From: Thermoanaerobacter kivui
GTDB taxonomy: Bacteria > Bacillota > Thermoanaerobacteria > Thermoanaerobacterales > Thermoanaerobacteraceae
DNA length: 64,000 nt
NCBI RefSeq assembly: GCF_000763575.1
Contig: NZ_CP009170.1
Location: 459,501-523,500, forward strand
Direction: 5' to 3'
In this document: positions 47,101 to 55,583 of the stretch, piece by piece
Numbering within the stretch: the stretch's first letter is position 1
How the letters are laid out: the number at the start of each line of letters is the position of its first letter
Translations under genes and position numbers: made by a program
The notes under the pieces: model-generated
Told to the model about the DNA's origin: nothing
Seen by the model: the letters and a program-made list of their open reading frames with translations, nothing else
Database searches by the model: none

Positions 47101-48031
47101 TGCTTTGGATGAGCCCGAAGAACAGAACTTTGTCAGAAAACATACGCTTTCCCAATTGAAGGGTAGTAAAGGGGAGGAAGCATGGAGAAATGCCACATTA
47201 AGGATATTTGCTTCTAAACCTGGCACCTATTCTGCAGGCGTTAATCTTGCTGTTTATGCTTCGGCATGGAAAGAAGAAAAGGACCTTGCAGATATCTTTG
47301 TTTATTGGAATGGATATGCTTACGGCAAGAACACATTTGGCAAAGAGGCTTTCAAAGAACTTCAGTCAAGTCTTAAAACAGTGGATGTGACTTATAACAA
47401 AGTTGTATGCGATGAATATGACCTTTTTGGTTGCTGCTGTTATTTTGGTACTCATGGTGGTATGACGGCAGCGGCAAGGGTGGCTTCCGGAAAGGAGGTG
47501 AAAACCTACTACGGCGATACCAGGGAACCCGAACATGTTGAAGTGAGAACCTTAGCGGATGAAGTGCGAAGGGTTGTAAGGACCAAGCTTTTAAATCCAA
47601 AATGGATAGAAGGACAGAAACGGCACGGCTATAAGGGAGCGAGTGACATTTCCAAGCGTATAGGGCGTGTTTATGGCTGGGAAGCGACTACCCAAGAGGT
47701 AGATGATTGGATTTTTGATGATATTGCGAAAACCTTTATTCTCAACAGAGAAAATCGACAGTTTTTTAAAGAAAATAATCCGTGGGCAATGGAGGAAATA
47801 GTCCGCCGTCTCTTAGAAGCTGAGCAAAGGGGATTGTGGAAGGCTGACCCACAAGTATTAGAAAGTTTAAGAGAAACGTATCTTGAAATAGAAGGTTGGC
47901 TGGAAGAAGACATGGGTGACGTAAAGGGAGAGTTTCAAGGCGGTGCCATTGATATCCTCACAGCGGAAGAAGTTTCTGATTGGGGAGCCAAGATGAAAGA
48001 AGTCAAAGCAAAGCTGGGAGAGGAAAATTAA
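44150..48031 (+). CDS. cobN: CobN-type large chelatase subunit
   Basis: A 1293-residue CobN/ChlH-family protein, the porphyrin- or corrin-binding large subunit of cobalt or magnesium chelatase. Family marks are RGCAGSRCDGRVCK, HVGTHGNLEFLPGKGVALS, LYIYNADNPPEGTIAKRRSYA, IAIYWMCNDIMWADGEGLGQ, YFGTHGGMT. Length matches CobN. With ChlI/ChlD ATPase subunits encoded at 51570-53596, a full three-part chelatase is present. No cobalamin biosynthesis genes are in the window, so the metal and ring are not settled. GTG 44150 follows GAAGGAGGGGAG. It begins the metal cluster. Confidence 0.92.
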   Translation: MKRITAVVWHSYATLLRKVSEELKGVLDVKVYSARLLEEGKEDIDELYKEMEESDLLFFYRSSGESVWTELESKVKTMNKPVVCTAFDPTFWSMSNVNISIPAKCYAYMTQGGNENFLQMFLMLAAEVLGLNVSYSEPKEYPWEGIYHPDASKIFSSVEEYFSWYKIHRKNNIANKNFTQIPTVGLLFARSYWVNNNTAVEDMLIRTLEEKGLNVIPVFCYSVKDDGLGTRSAGEVVRQYFIKEGKPLINALIKLMSFFLESSKQEFDKKETASKGVSLLQELGVPVFEPVVSYYKTIEEWQEDPQGLNTDISWTIAMPEFEGVIEPIFIGAIERKDGFERRVPVEERIKKLVDRINKWIMLQLKPVQARKVAFILHNNPCASVEATVGGGANLDTLESVARILSCMKERGYDVELPADGKELIKTIMERKAISEFRWTTIDEIVNKGGVIKFMDVDEYCRWFDTLEPEVKKRITEAWGNPPGEEMNGVPAAMVYDGKIAITGVKLGNAYVCVQPKRGCAGSRCDGRVCKILHDPDIPPPHQYLATYKYLEEQVDVIVHVGTHGNLEFLPGKGVALSQNCYPDIAIGNIPHLYIYNADNPPEGTIAKRRSYATLVDHMQTVMTQGGLYDELAELDRYMEEYEKAKVADPARAHALKHMIIDEIKRTNLDKQIPLENAHDSFEEVAERVHALLSVIRNTQIQDGQHIFGDIPEGERRVEFINSIMRFDSGNEVSLRRVVARLMNLELSELLSDQSKICLKYGKSYGALLEEVDRVSKAFLAHLIEGIEIDTNLAREVLKEKFVCEEALKDLNALLPRVMDLNERVEASKEIDALLSGFEGKYIPAGPSGLITRGRDDVLPTGRNFYSLDPYRVPTKAAYEVGKRLAEKVIEKYLKEEGRYPENIAIYWMCNDIMWADGEGLGQMLYLLGVRPKWLPNGRVSGIEVIPLEELGRPRIDLTVRVSGITRDNFPNCIELLDEAIQTVAALDEPEEQNFVRKHTLSQLKGSKGEEAWRNATLRIFASKPGTYSAGVNLAVYASAWKEEKDLADIFVYWNGYAYGKNTFGKEAFKELQSSLKTVDVTYNKVVCDEYDLFGCCCYFGTHGGMTAAARVASGKEVKTYYGDTREPEHVEVRTLADEVRRVVRTKLLNPKWIEGQKRHGYKGASDISKRIGRVYGWEATTQEVDDWIFDDIAKTFILNRENRQFFKENNPWAMEEIVRRLLEAEQRGLWKADPQVLESLRETYLEIEGWLEEDMGDVKGEFQGGAIDILTAEEVSDWGAKMKEVKAKLGEEN

Positions 48032-48054
48032 AAATCTTGAAGGAGGGTTTTATA

Positions 48055-49455
48055 ATGAAAAAGAAGATTTGCTTTTTGATGATTTTTGTTTTACTGATGT
48101 CTTTGTTGCCTGCTTTTGGACTTGCCAATCCGGTTAAGGCTCAGGAAACACAGGTTTATTTAAACGGTGTAAAAATAAATATGGGGGATGCTTTACCCTG
48201 CATAGTGAATGGACGCACAATGGTGCCTGTAAGGCTCTTTTCTGAAAACCTTGGTGCAACGGTAAAATGGGATAATACTACACAGACTGTAACAATACAG
48301 AGCGAAGATGTCAGTGTAAAATTAATCATTGGCAAAAAGGAAGCTGTTGTAAATGGCAAAAACAAAACACTTGATGCTGCACCTATGGTTATCTCTGGAA
48401 GGACGATGGTTCCATTAAGATTTATAGCGGAAGCCTTCGGTGCTGTTGTGAAGTGGGACAAAGAGGCGTCTAAGGCAGTAGTAGTTTGGAATGTTAAAAT
48501 CAAGGATTCTACAGGAAATGACGTGACAGTACCTGCAGGCTTGAACAGATTAGTGGTTTTAAATACTGATGCAGCAGAGTCCTTGCGTATTTTACAAATT
48601 CCTGATGAGTTCATAGTTGGTGTGAGTGATACTGTAAAAACAGATCCTTATCTCGGTTTTGAAAACAAAGAGAGTGTGGGAAGCTGGCAAAAACCTAATT
48701 TTGAAAAGATTCTGTCAGTAAAACCTCAGGCAGTTATCACTTATGGGAAGTGGCCTGATACAACATTGGAGGACAATTTAAAACCTGCCGGTATAAAGGT
48801 TATAAGGCTTGACCTTTATAAACCCGAGACATATGACAATGACCTCAAAACATTGGCTAAAATATTTGGAAGGGTAAAGACAGCCGAGGAGTTTATACAA
48901 TGGAAGGCAAATAAAACAGCCGTTGTAGTAGACAGGGTAAAGGATTTGAAACCAGAAAATAAGGTTAAGGTGTTTGGAATATGGAGTAGTTCTCTGACGG
49001 CAACCACATGGAAAACCTTTGCCCAAAACACTGCTGTTCATCAAGGGTTGGAATCAGCTGGTGGAATCAATGTTGCCCGTGATATGAAGGATTACCCAGA
49101 AATAAGCCCGGAATGGGTTTTAGAAAAAAATCCTGACAAAATAGTTATAGGTACCTACGATAAGGATGTAATTGGGTATAGTGTAAAAGATAATACGAAT
49201 GTTTCAAAATTAAGAGATAGTGCTCTCGTTAATCCTGTTATAAGTCAAACTAATGCAGGGAAGAACAAAGAGGTCTATATAATTTCTACTAAATTGTTCG
49301 GAGGAAATAAAACATATTTGGGGAGCCTTTACCTTGCCAAGTGGTTATATCCTGATCGATTTAAGGATGTCAATCCTAGTCAAATTTTGAAAGAGTACTT
49401 TGAAAAATGGCTGGGGATACCTATGAAAGGCGTATGGGCTTATCCAGAGCCATAA
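48055..49455 (+). CDS. Binding protein of BtuF/FecB type with N-terminal stalk domains
   Basis: A 466-residue exported protein. The signal peptide (MKKKICFLMIFVLLMSLLPA...) is almost identical to those at 56669 and 59493. Two stalk domains follow (about 33-145; VNGRTMVPVRLFSENLGATV, ISGRTMVPLRFIAEAFGAVV), then a periplasmic-binding domain of the cobalamin/iron-siderophore class (about 155-466; GGINVARDMKDYPEISPEWV). It has no lipobox Cys, so retention may rely on the stalk domains. ATG 48055 follows AAGGAGGG, 23 bp after cobN. Confidence 0.85.
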   Translation: MKKKICFLMIFVLLMSLLPAFGLANPVKAQETQVYLNGVKINMGDALPCIVNGRTMVPVRLFSENLGATVKWDNTTQTVTIQSEDVSVKLIIGKKEAVVNGKNKTLDAAPMVISGRTMVPLRFIAEAFGAVVKWDKEASKAVVVWNVKIKDSTGNDVTVPAGLNRLVVLNTDAAESLRILQIPDEFIVGVSDTVKTDPYLGFENKESVGSWQKPNFEKILSVKPQAVITYGKWPDTTLEDNLKPAGIKVIRLDLYKPETYDNDLKTLAKIFGRVKTAEEFIQWKANKTAVVVDRVKDLKPENKVKVFGIWSSSLTATTWKTFAQNTAVHQGLESAGGINVARDMKDYPEISPEWVLEKNPDKIVIGTYDKDVIGYSVKDNTNVSKLRDSALVNPVISQTNAGKNKEVYIISTKLFGGNKTYLGSLYLAKWLYPDRFKDVNPSQILKEYFEKWLGIPMKGVWAYPEP

Positions 49456-49483
49456 AACTGCAACGCAGAGGTGAAAGTATTTC

Positions 49484-50641
49484 GTGCCTAAATATCGAAA
49501 AGGTTTGTTAAAATTACTACTATTGTGTTTGATAACATGCATTTTTAGCTGTTTTGGGTTGCAAGTGGCATCGGGTGCAGGAGGTAATTCTCCTACACCC
49601 GATGAATATAGTTCAGGCTGTCATTTAGCTCAAGTAAAGATTGCAGAAATATTTCGGCATAACGGTAGTTATCCTTATTCCATAGCAGTAAAAGTAGGAG
49701 AAAAAGATGCGATAAATCGTGCAGGTGTAAGTCTTTCTGTTGCTATGTATGCCTTAGGTGTGAAGCCAGTATGGGATGCTGCTGGTAATATAATAGGCAT
49801 AGAGGTTATTGATACGGCTGACTTGGGAAGGCACCGTATTGATGCTTTTATAGTAATAGATAAAGATGTTTCCAAAAATTTCTATTCTTCTCTTATGTTG
49901 ATGGACCGGGCATATCGCAAAATTTTAGCGTGTTCATACAATACACTGATTGAGAAATATCCAGAACTTAAAGATTCCTTAGATAGCACTTTAAAACCAC
50001 TGGGCAATTATGATAAAGGAAATGAACCATTAGAAGAAAACCCTATGGCTCTTCATTGGGCAGAAGAAGTAAAAACATTTTTGTCAAAGGGATATGATTC
50101 GACTTCTGCAGGGGAAATGTCAATAAACTTAAGAAAAGTTGATTCTGATGAAAAAGCACTTCCTAAAGATGCCGAGGTCATAAATGCTTCTATTCAGGGT
50201 AGTACAAATACTATGGAGATAATATTCGGCAACGAGACTGGAAGTGGTACAGGTTCGGGAAGTGGTGCAAGGACAGACAATGAAGCTGCTTCAAAAGGTG
50301 TATTGACTGCTTCTTCTAAAAACGATGAAAAAAGCGAGAGTAAGAAATTAGGAAACAAAGAGGGATATGCCATAGAAACAAAACCACAGGCTCCATCGAA
50401 TGCATCTCAAGAAGCAAATCTTCAGGACAAATCCATTTCGAATCAAAAAGATACAGGTAAAGAAAGCAGCAGTGGTGGAGGTGGCGGAGGTTCAGGAACC
50501 GGACATGTTTATGAAGTTACTGTAGAAAATCAGCAGATTCCCCAAAAAAATCCGACATATTCTACTTTTGTATATTTATTTATACCATTAACGCTGATAA
50601 CTGGTATGATATACCAGAATAAAAAAGGATATTTGAGGTGA
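49484..50641 (+). CDS. Exported, membrane-anchored CobN-like domain protein
   Basis: A 385-residue protein: signal peptide (about 1-33), a folded part (about 44-200), a low-complexity Gly/Ser linker (about 250-345) and a C-terminal membrane segment (about 360-378) with a basic tail. Residues about 47-145 match CobN residues about 880-985, for example MYALGVKPVWDAAGNIIGIE against LYLLGVRPKWLPNGRVSGIE, then DLGRHRID against ELGRPRID. So a piece of the chelatase large subunit is displayed outside the membrane. It does not contain the CobN metal-site region. The ExbB-like gene starts 5 bp later. Start GTG 49484. Confidence 0.75.
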   Translation: MPKYRKGLLKLLLLCLITCIFSCFGLQVASGAGGNSPTPDEYSSGCHLAQVKIAEIFRHNGSYPYSIAVKVGEKDAINRAGVSLSVAMYALGVKPVWDAAGNIIGIEVIDTADLGRHRIDAFIVIDKDVSKNFYSSLMLMDRAYRKILACSYNTLIEKYPELKDSLDSTLKPLGNYDKGNEPLEENPMALHWAEEVKTFLSKGYDSTSAGEMSINLRKVDSDEKALPKDAEVINASIQGSTNTMEIIFGNETGSGTGSGSGARTDNEAASKGVLTASSKNDEKSESKKLGNKEGYAIETKPQAPSNASQEANLQDKSISNQKDTGKESSSGGGGGGSGTGHVYEVTVENQQIPQKNPTYSTFVYLFIPLTLITGMIYQNKKGYLR

Positions 50642-50646
50642 AGTAA

Positions 50647-51288
50647 ATGATTTTGAGTCAAACATTGCATTGTATAGCCCAGAGTTTGCTTATACCGGTT
50701 ATTGTATTTTTGTATATCTTTTTCTTATGGAGTCTTGTAGAACTGGGAAGTTTTTCGGTGGAAAGTGTACGTAGAAAGAGAATGTCTGCTGACAGGCTTA
50801 TAACTTATTTCAGGAATATTTCTGATTTTAATGACCTTGAAAAATTTATTGAAGAGAGCGAATTACCAAAAAGAGGGAAAGAGATATTGAGCCAGATTTT
50901 TCAAAATAAGGACCTTTCCGCAGACTCCATTTATGTTCTCAAGAAAAAATTAATTGAAGATGAGGAAATAAGGGCAACTAAGGTATTAGAAAAAACCGAT
51001 ATAATAGCAAGACTCGGTCCTCTTGTAGGTTTGATGGGTACATTGATACCATTGGGACCAGGACTTACAGCGATGGCAAATGGTGATATGAAATTATTAG
51101 CCGAATCAATTAGTGTTGCCTTTGACAATACGGTAGTGGGTATGGGAGCAGCAGGTATATCCTATGTTATTTCAAGGATAAGAAGAAGATGGTATGAGGA
51201 ATACCTTAGTACATTGGATGAAATAGCCAATTTATTTATAGAGGTGATAGTTGATGAAAAGGAAAACGAGCAACTTGTCACGCCTTGA
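50647..51288 (+). CDS. MotA/TolQ/ExbB-type proton channel protein
   Basis: A 213-residue protein with the ExbB pattern: one N-terminal membrane helix (about 10-33), a cytoplasmic loop (about 40-110), and two further helices (about 118-142, LGPLVGLMGTLIPLGPGL, and about 148-175, SISVAFDNTVVGMGAAGISY). ExbB/TolQ proteins form proton channels with ExbD/TolR and usually power outer-membrane systems. A Gram-positive cell has no outer membrane, so another partner is likely; the exported CobN-like protein is encoded just upstream and DUF2149 just downstream. Confidence 0.88.
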   Translation: MILSQTLHCIAQSLLIPVIVFLYIFFLWSLVELGSFSVESVRRKRMSADRLITYFRNISDFNDLEKFIEESELPKRGKEILSQIFQNKDLSADSIYVLKKKLIEDEEIRATKVLEKTDIIARLGPLVGLMGTLIPLGPGLTAMANGDMKLLAESISVAFDNTVVGMGAAGISYVISRIRRRWYEEYLSTLDEIANLFIEVIVDEKENEQLVTP

Positions 51289-51553
51289 GGCAGAAAGCGA
51301 AGAATTTAATCCTATGACCTATGTTGTTAATCTTGCCGACCTGATGCTTGTGTTTGCTTGCGGATTGATAATCTCCCTGATGCTCAACGGGAATCCAGGG
51401 AAGATTGTAGGGAAGATTGTACAGATCAAAGAAATTACCAATCAGAGTGAGAATATAAAGGGACAAGCTATAGAAGGAAAAGGCGATTTAGAAAAACTTG
51501 GAGAAGCTTACAAAGATAATAAAACAGGGAAAATCTATATTATTACAAAATAA
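51254..51553 (+). CDS. DUF2149 protein, ExbD-like
   Basis: A 99-residue protein with a single membrane helix (about 24-43) preceded by a short cytoplasmic tail. Asp29 in [14 protein letters not shown] sits where ExbD/TolR/MotB carry their proton-binding Asp. DUF2149 genes are known beside ExbB-like and CobN-like genes in methanogens. It overlaps the ExbB-like gene by 35 bp. Start ATG 51254 after GAGGTGAT. Confidence 0.8.
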   Translation: MKRKTSNLSRLEAESEEFNPMTYVVNLADLMLVFACGLIISLMLNGNPGKIVGKIVQIKEITNQSENIKGQAIEGKGDLEKLGEAYKDNKTGKIYIITK

Positions 51554-51569
51554 GAGGAGGAATTTAAAG

Positions 51570-52715
51570 ATGTATTATCCATTCAGTGCAATAGTTGGGC
51601 AAAAATTGATGAAAAAAGCCCTGATTTTAAATGCTATAAATCCCAAATTAGGTGGAGTTTTAATAAGAGGAGAAAAAGGAACAGCTAAATCTACTGCAGT
51701 TCGTGCTTTGGCGGAACTTTTACCAGAAATAAGAGTTGTAGAAGGCTGTCCCTTCGGTTGTGATCCAGACAACCCAGCCCAGATGTGTACAAACTGCAGG
51801 GAAAAGTGGGAAAGGGGAGAAAAACTTCCAGTAACAACTCGAAAGATGCGGGTAGTAGATCTTCCAATAAGTGCTACAGAGGATAGAGTTGTGGGTACAC
51901 TTGATATAGAAAGGGCAATAAAAAAAGGGGAAAAATGCTTTGAACCGGGTGTTCTTGCAGAAGCAAACAGAGGAATTCTTTATGTGGACGAAGTTAATCT
52001 TCTAGATGACCATGTAGTGGATATATTATTGGATTCTGCGGCAATGGGTGTCAACATTGTAGAAAGGGAGGGAGTATCCTTTTCGCATCCCGCTAATTTC
52101 ATTCTTGTAGGGACAATGAATCCAGAAGAAGGGGATTTAAGGCCACAGCTTTTAGACAGGTTTGGGCTTTGTGTATCAGTAGAGGGGATAGACGATCCAT
52201 CAGCCCGTGTAGAGATAATAAAAAACCGTCTTGCCTTTGAAGAAGACCCGGCAAAATTTGCTGAGAAATGGGAAGAGAAGCAGGAGGAATTAAGGCAAAA
52301 AATTTTCAGTGCCAAGCAACTTCTTCCTCATGTCCGTGTTGATGATAAAATGCTTGAGCTGATAGCTCGAATTTCTCTTGATATGGGAGTAGATGGCCAC
52401 CGAGCTGATATAGTTATGATGAAAACAGCAGCAACTATTGCAGCTTATAAAGGGAAGGAGTTAGTAGAAGAGGAGGAAGTGAAAGAGGCTGCAGAGCTTG
52501 TTTTACCTCACAGAATGAGGAAGAAGCCCTTTGAGCAATCACAAATGGATAAGGAAAAGTTAGAACAGATATTAAAAGAACAGCAAAAGCAGCAGCAAAG
52601 TCAACCAAAACCGCAAAATCAACAGCAGCAACGCCAACAAGAACAGCAACGCCAACAACAACAGCAGCAACAAGAAGTTGAAGGAGAAGATAAAAAAAAA
52701 CTGATAAATCTGTAG
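51570..52715 (+). CDS. chlD: ChlI/BchI-type AAA+ chelatase subunit (0-frame product of a split chlD gene)
   Basis: A 381-residue product. Walker A is GEKGTAKST (about 33-41), a four-Cys loop follows ([17 protein letters not shown]), Walker B is [10 protein letters not shown]. After the lid domain comes a Gln-rich linker (about 345-370), typical of ChlD between its AAA and VWA parts. The frame ends at TAG 52713-52715 just after an A9 run (52692-52700). Slipping -1 there continues into the VWA frame without a stop, giving one 675-residue ChlD. The short product could serve as the ChlI/CobS subunit. Ribosome site AAGAGGAGG. Confidence 0.88.
   Translation: MYYPFSAIVGQKLMKKALILNAINPKLGGVLIRGEKGTAKSTAVRALAELLPEIRVVEGCPFGCDPDNPAQMCTNCREKWERGEKLPVTTRKMRVVDLPISATEDRVVGTLDIERAIKKGEKCFEPGVLAEANRGILYVDEVNLLDDHVVDILLDSAAMGVNIVEREGVSFSHPANFILVGTMNPEEGDLRPQLLDRFGLCVSVEGIDDPSARVEIIKNRLAFEEDPAKFAEKWEEKQEELRQKIFSAKQLLPHVRVDDKMLELIARISLDMGVDGHRADIVMMKTAATIAAYKGKELVEEEEVKEAAELVLPHRMRKKPFEQSQMDKEKLEQILKEQQKQQQSQPKPQNQQQQRQQEQQRQQQQQQQEVEGEDKKKLINL
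52681..52700 (+). promoter_or_regulatory. Candidate -1 frameshift or slippage site in chlD
   Basis: AAGGAG (52681-52686) lies 5 bp before an uninterrupted A9 run (52692-52700). An internal Shine-Dalgarno-like sequence upstream of an A-rich slippery run is the known arrangement in E. coli dnaX; A9 alone can also cause RNA polymerase slippage. Confidence 0.6.
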
Positions 52716-53596
52716 AAGAAGAGGAGGGAGAAAATAATAACGGTTCAGAGGAGCAGGTATTTGAGATAGGAGAGGAATTTTCTATCAAAAGGATTATGTT
52801 TTCAAAAGATAAAAATTTAAGAAGAAAGGGTTCAGGGAGAAGAAGTCTTACAAGAATTAATAGCAAGAAAGGAAGGTATGTAAGAAGTAAATTTTATAAT
52901 GAAAACAATGACATAGCCTTTGATGCTACATTGAGAGCGGCTGCTCCTTACCAAAAAAGCCGCAAAAAAGAAGGAGTTGCAATTTCAATTAAAGAATGGG
53001 ATATAAGAGAAAAGGTGAGAGAAAAGAAGATTGGTAATTTTATTGTATTTGTTGTAGATGGAAGTGGATCAATGAATGCTAATCAGCGGATAAAAGCTGC
53101 AAAAGGGGCAATTGTTTCTCTTTTACTTGATGCTTATCAAAAAAGAGATGAAGTTGCAATGATTGTATTTAAAGGAGAAACGGCAGAAGTAGTTTTACCG
53201 CCGACATCTAGTGTAGAACTGGCATATAAGCTGATGGAAGAACTGCCTACAGGAGGAAAAACACCCTTGGCTGAAGGGTTATATAAGGGGCTGGAAGTTA
53301 TAAAAAATGCAAAGTACAGAAATCCTGACATATATCCCATAATTGTATTGATTTCCGATGGCAGAGCTAATGTAAGCAGGGGTTCTAAAAAACCTATTGA
53401 AGAAGTTAAGGAAATGGCATTGTTGATAAAAAAAGAAGAGATAAAATCTATTGTCATTGACGTGGAAAAGGACAATTTCATAACTTTTGGACTTGCCAGA
53501 GAAATTGCAAATCTAATGGATGCAAAGTATTTTAAGATTGATGACCTTAAAGCTGAGAAAATAATAGATGTTGTAAAACAATCCCTGTATGTGTAG
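52701..53596 (+). CDS. chlD: VWA (ChlD/CobT C-terminal) part of the split chlD gene
   Basis: From the A9 run the -1 frame reads an acidic linker ([19 protein letters not shown]), a basic stretch with [10 protein letters not shown], and a von Willebrand A domain with an intact MIDAS: DGSGS, T in [10 protein letters not shown], and D in ISDGRANV. There is no good ribosome site for the internal ATG 52796, and the 81 bp before it keep coding character, so the frame is best read as the second half of ChlD. It couples the AAA+ ring to CobN. Confidence 0.82.
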
Positions 53597-53652
53597 ATAA
53601 GAATATTTCTTGAGATTTAATCAATAAGATACAAAGGAGATAAAATAATTTG

Positions 53653-53680
53653 TTGACAGTAAAAAGTTTTTTAGTATAAT
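53653..53680 (+). promoter_or_regulatory. Promoter of the ABC-2 exporter genes
   Basis: TTGACA (53653-53658), 16-bp spacer, TATAAT (53675-53680), both perfect. Confidence 0.85.
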
Positions 53681-53717
53681 CTTAACAAAATGAGGAAATA
53701 AATGTAGAATCAGGATT

Positions 53718-53740
53718 GAGATCAAGAAGATCTCCTTTTT
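53718..53740 (+). terminator. Attenuator-like hairpin in the exporter leader
   Basis: GAGATC-AAGAA-GATCTC followed by CTTTTT, between the promoter and the first gene. It could end transcription early unless some signal prevents it; the signal is not visible. Confidence 0.55.
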
Positions 53741-53791
53741 AAAGGTAAGAAACCAGAAAAAAGGAAGAAGACCTTGAGGAGTGGGGGAAAA

Positions 53792-54691
53792 TTGAAAAAT
53801 GCTGAAGCTGGTACCTATACACAGGAATATCAAGCTGTAATGATAGAACTGAAAAACGTGATTAAAAAGTATGGTTGTGTAACAGCTGTAGCTGGAATAA
53901 GTTTCCAGGTTTTGCAGGGAGAAATTTTCGGGCTTTTAGGTCCAAATGGGGCAGGGAAGACTACCATCATCCGCATGCTTACCACCCTGCTTAAACCAAC
54001 ATCAGGTGAACTGTATGTAGCCGGTTACTCGGTGACCAGAAACCCGGTAGAGGTCAAACGTCGTATTGGCGTAGTGCCTCAAGTTAACAACTTAGAACGG
54101 GAACTGACCGGACGGGAAAACTTGGTTTTACATGCTATGTTGCATAAAATGTCTCGTATTGAGCGGGAAAAAAGAATAAAAGAATTAATAGATTATGTAG
54201 GACTGTCATCTAAAGCAGATCAACAGGTACAGAACTATTCAGGAGGTATGGCACGGCGTCTTTTAATTGCCCGTGCATTAATGCATCGTCCGCCCATACT
54301 TTTTCTGGATGAACCGACTATCGGACTGGATCCACAGACACGGCGTAAGATCTGGGATCTGATCCAATTGATGAACAAGGACGGAATGACGGTGTTACTG
54401 ACTACTCATTATCTCGAAGAAGCTGACAGCTTATGCCATCGGGTGGGCATCATCGATTATGGACGGATTATTGCATTGGGTACGCCGTCAGAGCTCAAGG
54501 AAAAGCTGGGCCGGTATTGTGTGGAGTTTCTGAATGAACAAGGCACTGAACGGCACTTCTTTGCCACTATTGACGAAGCTCGTGAGTACGCAAGGACAAA
54601 GGACTGCGACACAGTGGTACGGCGCACCAATTTAGAAGATGTTTTCGTGGAGTTGACTGGTCATGAAGCAAGAGAATTGTCCTCAAAATAA
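53792..54691 (+). CDS. ABC-2 type exporter, ATPase
   Basis: A 299-residue DrrA/NodI-type ATPase: Walker A GPNGAGKTT, signature YSGGMARRLLIARAL, Walker B LFLDEPTIGLDPQ, His switch in TTHYLEEAD. A C-terminal extension is as in drug exporters. I chose TTG 53792 after AGGAG 53777-53781; ATG 53840 lacks a ribosome site. Base composition is clearly more GC-rich than the chelatase genes before it. Confidence 0.9.
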   Translation: MKNAEAGTYTQEYQAVMIELKNVIKKYGCVTAVAGISFQVLQGEIFGLLGPNGAGKTTIIRMLTTLLKPTSGELYVAGYSVTRNPVEVKRRIGVVPQVNNLERELTGRENLVLHAMLHKMSRIEREKRIKELIDYVGLSSKADQQVQNYSGGMARRLLIARALMHRPPILFLDEPTIGLDPQTRRKIWDLIQLMNKDGMTVLLTTHYLEEADSLCHRVGIIDYGRIIALGTPSELKEKLGRYCVEFLNEQGTERHFFATIDEAREYARTKDCDTVVRRTNLEDVFVELTGHEARELSSK

Positions 54692-55493
54692 CCCAAAGTT
54701 TATCAGCATCGAGCCGTCAGGAATTTGTGCACTCAAGCGCATGTTCATGAATTGTATGGACTGGGTGCCCATCGTGGTGGCCATGGGACTGGCCTGGCGA
54801 CGGCGCTGGTGGCGCTTTATCATTGGTGGTATCAACCGTCCGCTCATTTTTGTGCTCCTTTTTTTCTGGAATCTGGGTGGGCATACAGTAAGTGCTGAGG
54901 ACAGCTATCTGGGATTTTTGGTGCCTGGTTTAGTGGTGATGGCAGCAGTGTCATCAAGCTATTCTGATCTTGTTAACTGGTTTGTTTTGAGACGTACTTT
55001 TTACCGTGTGCTGGACGAATACATGCTGGCCCCCATTTCTTACAGTTCTCTTTTAATCGGACACGTGCTGGGAGCTGCAAGTAAGGGGTTTGTCTTAGCC
55101 CTGTTACTATTTCTGTTCGTTCGCATTTTTGTGCATGGATTTTTTATATCGCTGTATTTTCTTGTTCAGTTGTTTGTCATTTGTCTGACTTTTGCCTGCT
55201 TAGCCGTTGCCGTAGCTATGGTTGCTGGGAGTGATAAGGATACTTTGATGTTTACTAATTTATTTATATCGCCAATGACATTTTTCTGTGGTACTTTTTT
55301 TCCGGTAGAGCAATTGCCTGGACTACTGTTACACTTAAGCTGGAGCTTGCCTTTGACAGCAGCCACTTATAACTTGCGCTCACTTGCACTGACTGGTACT
55401 GGGCATGTGGATTGGTTTTTACAGAGCCTGGGCTGGCTGACCGGATTTTGCCTTATGGCTTATTTCTTGTTGAAGAGGAAGGTTAATAGTTGA
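54663..55493 (+). CDS. ABC-2 type exporter, permease 1
   Basis: A 276-residue NodJ/DrrB-type membrane protein with about six segments and the ABC-2 signature near NLFISPMTFFCGTFFPVEQLP. It overlaps the ATPase gene by 29 bp. It shares the GC-rich composition of its neighbours. The exported substrate is unknown. Confidence 0.85.
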   Translation: MKQENCPQNNPKFISIEPSGICALKRMFMNCMDWVPIVVAMGLAWRRRWWRFIIGGINRPLIFVLLFFWNLGGHTVSAEDSYLGFLVPGLVVMAAVSSSYSDLVNWFVLRRTFYRVLDEYMLAPISYSSLLIGHVLGAASKGFVLALLLFLFVRIFVHGFFISLYFLVQLFVICLTFACLAVAVAMVAGSDKDTLMFTNLFISPMTFFCGTFFPVEQLPGLLLHLSWSLPLTAATYNLRSLALTGTGHVDWFLQSLGWLTGFCLMAYFLLKRKVNS

Positions 55494-55583
55494 AGATATC
55501 AGACTATTTGTCAGGTAGTTTAGGTTGAAATTACCTATTGTACGGGAGTTGTCAGGATATGCAGAGGTGAGAGGAGGATATTT

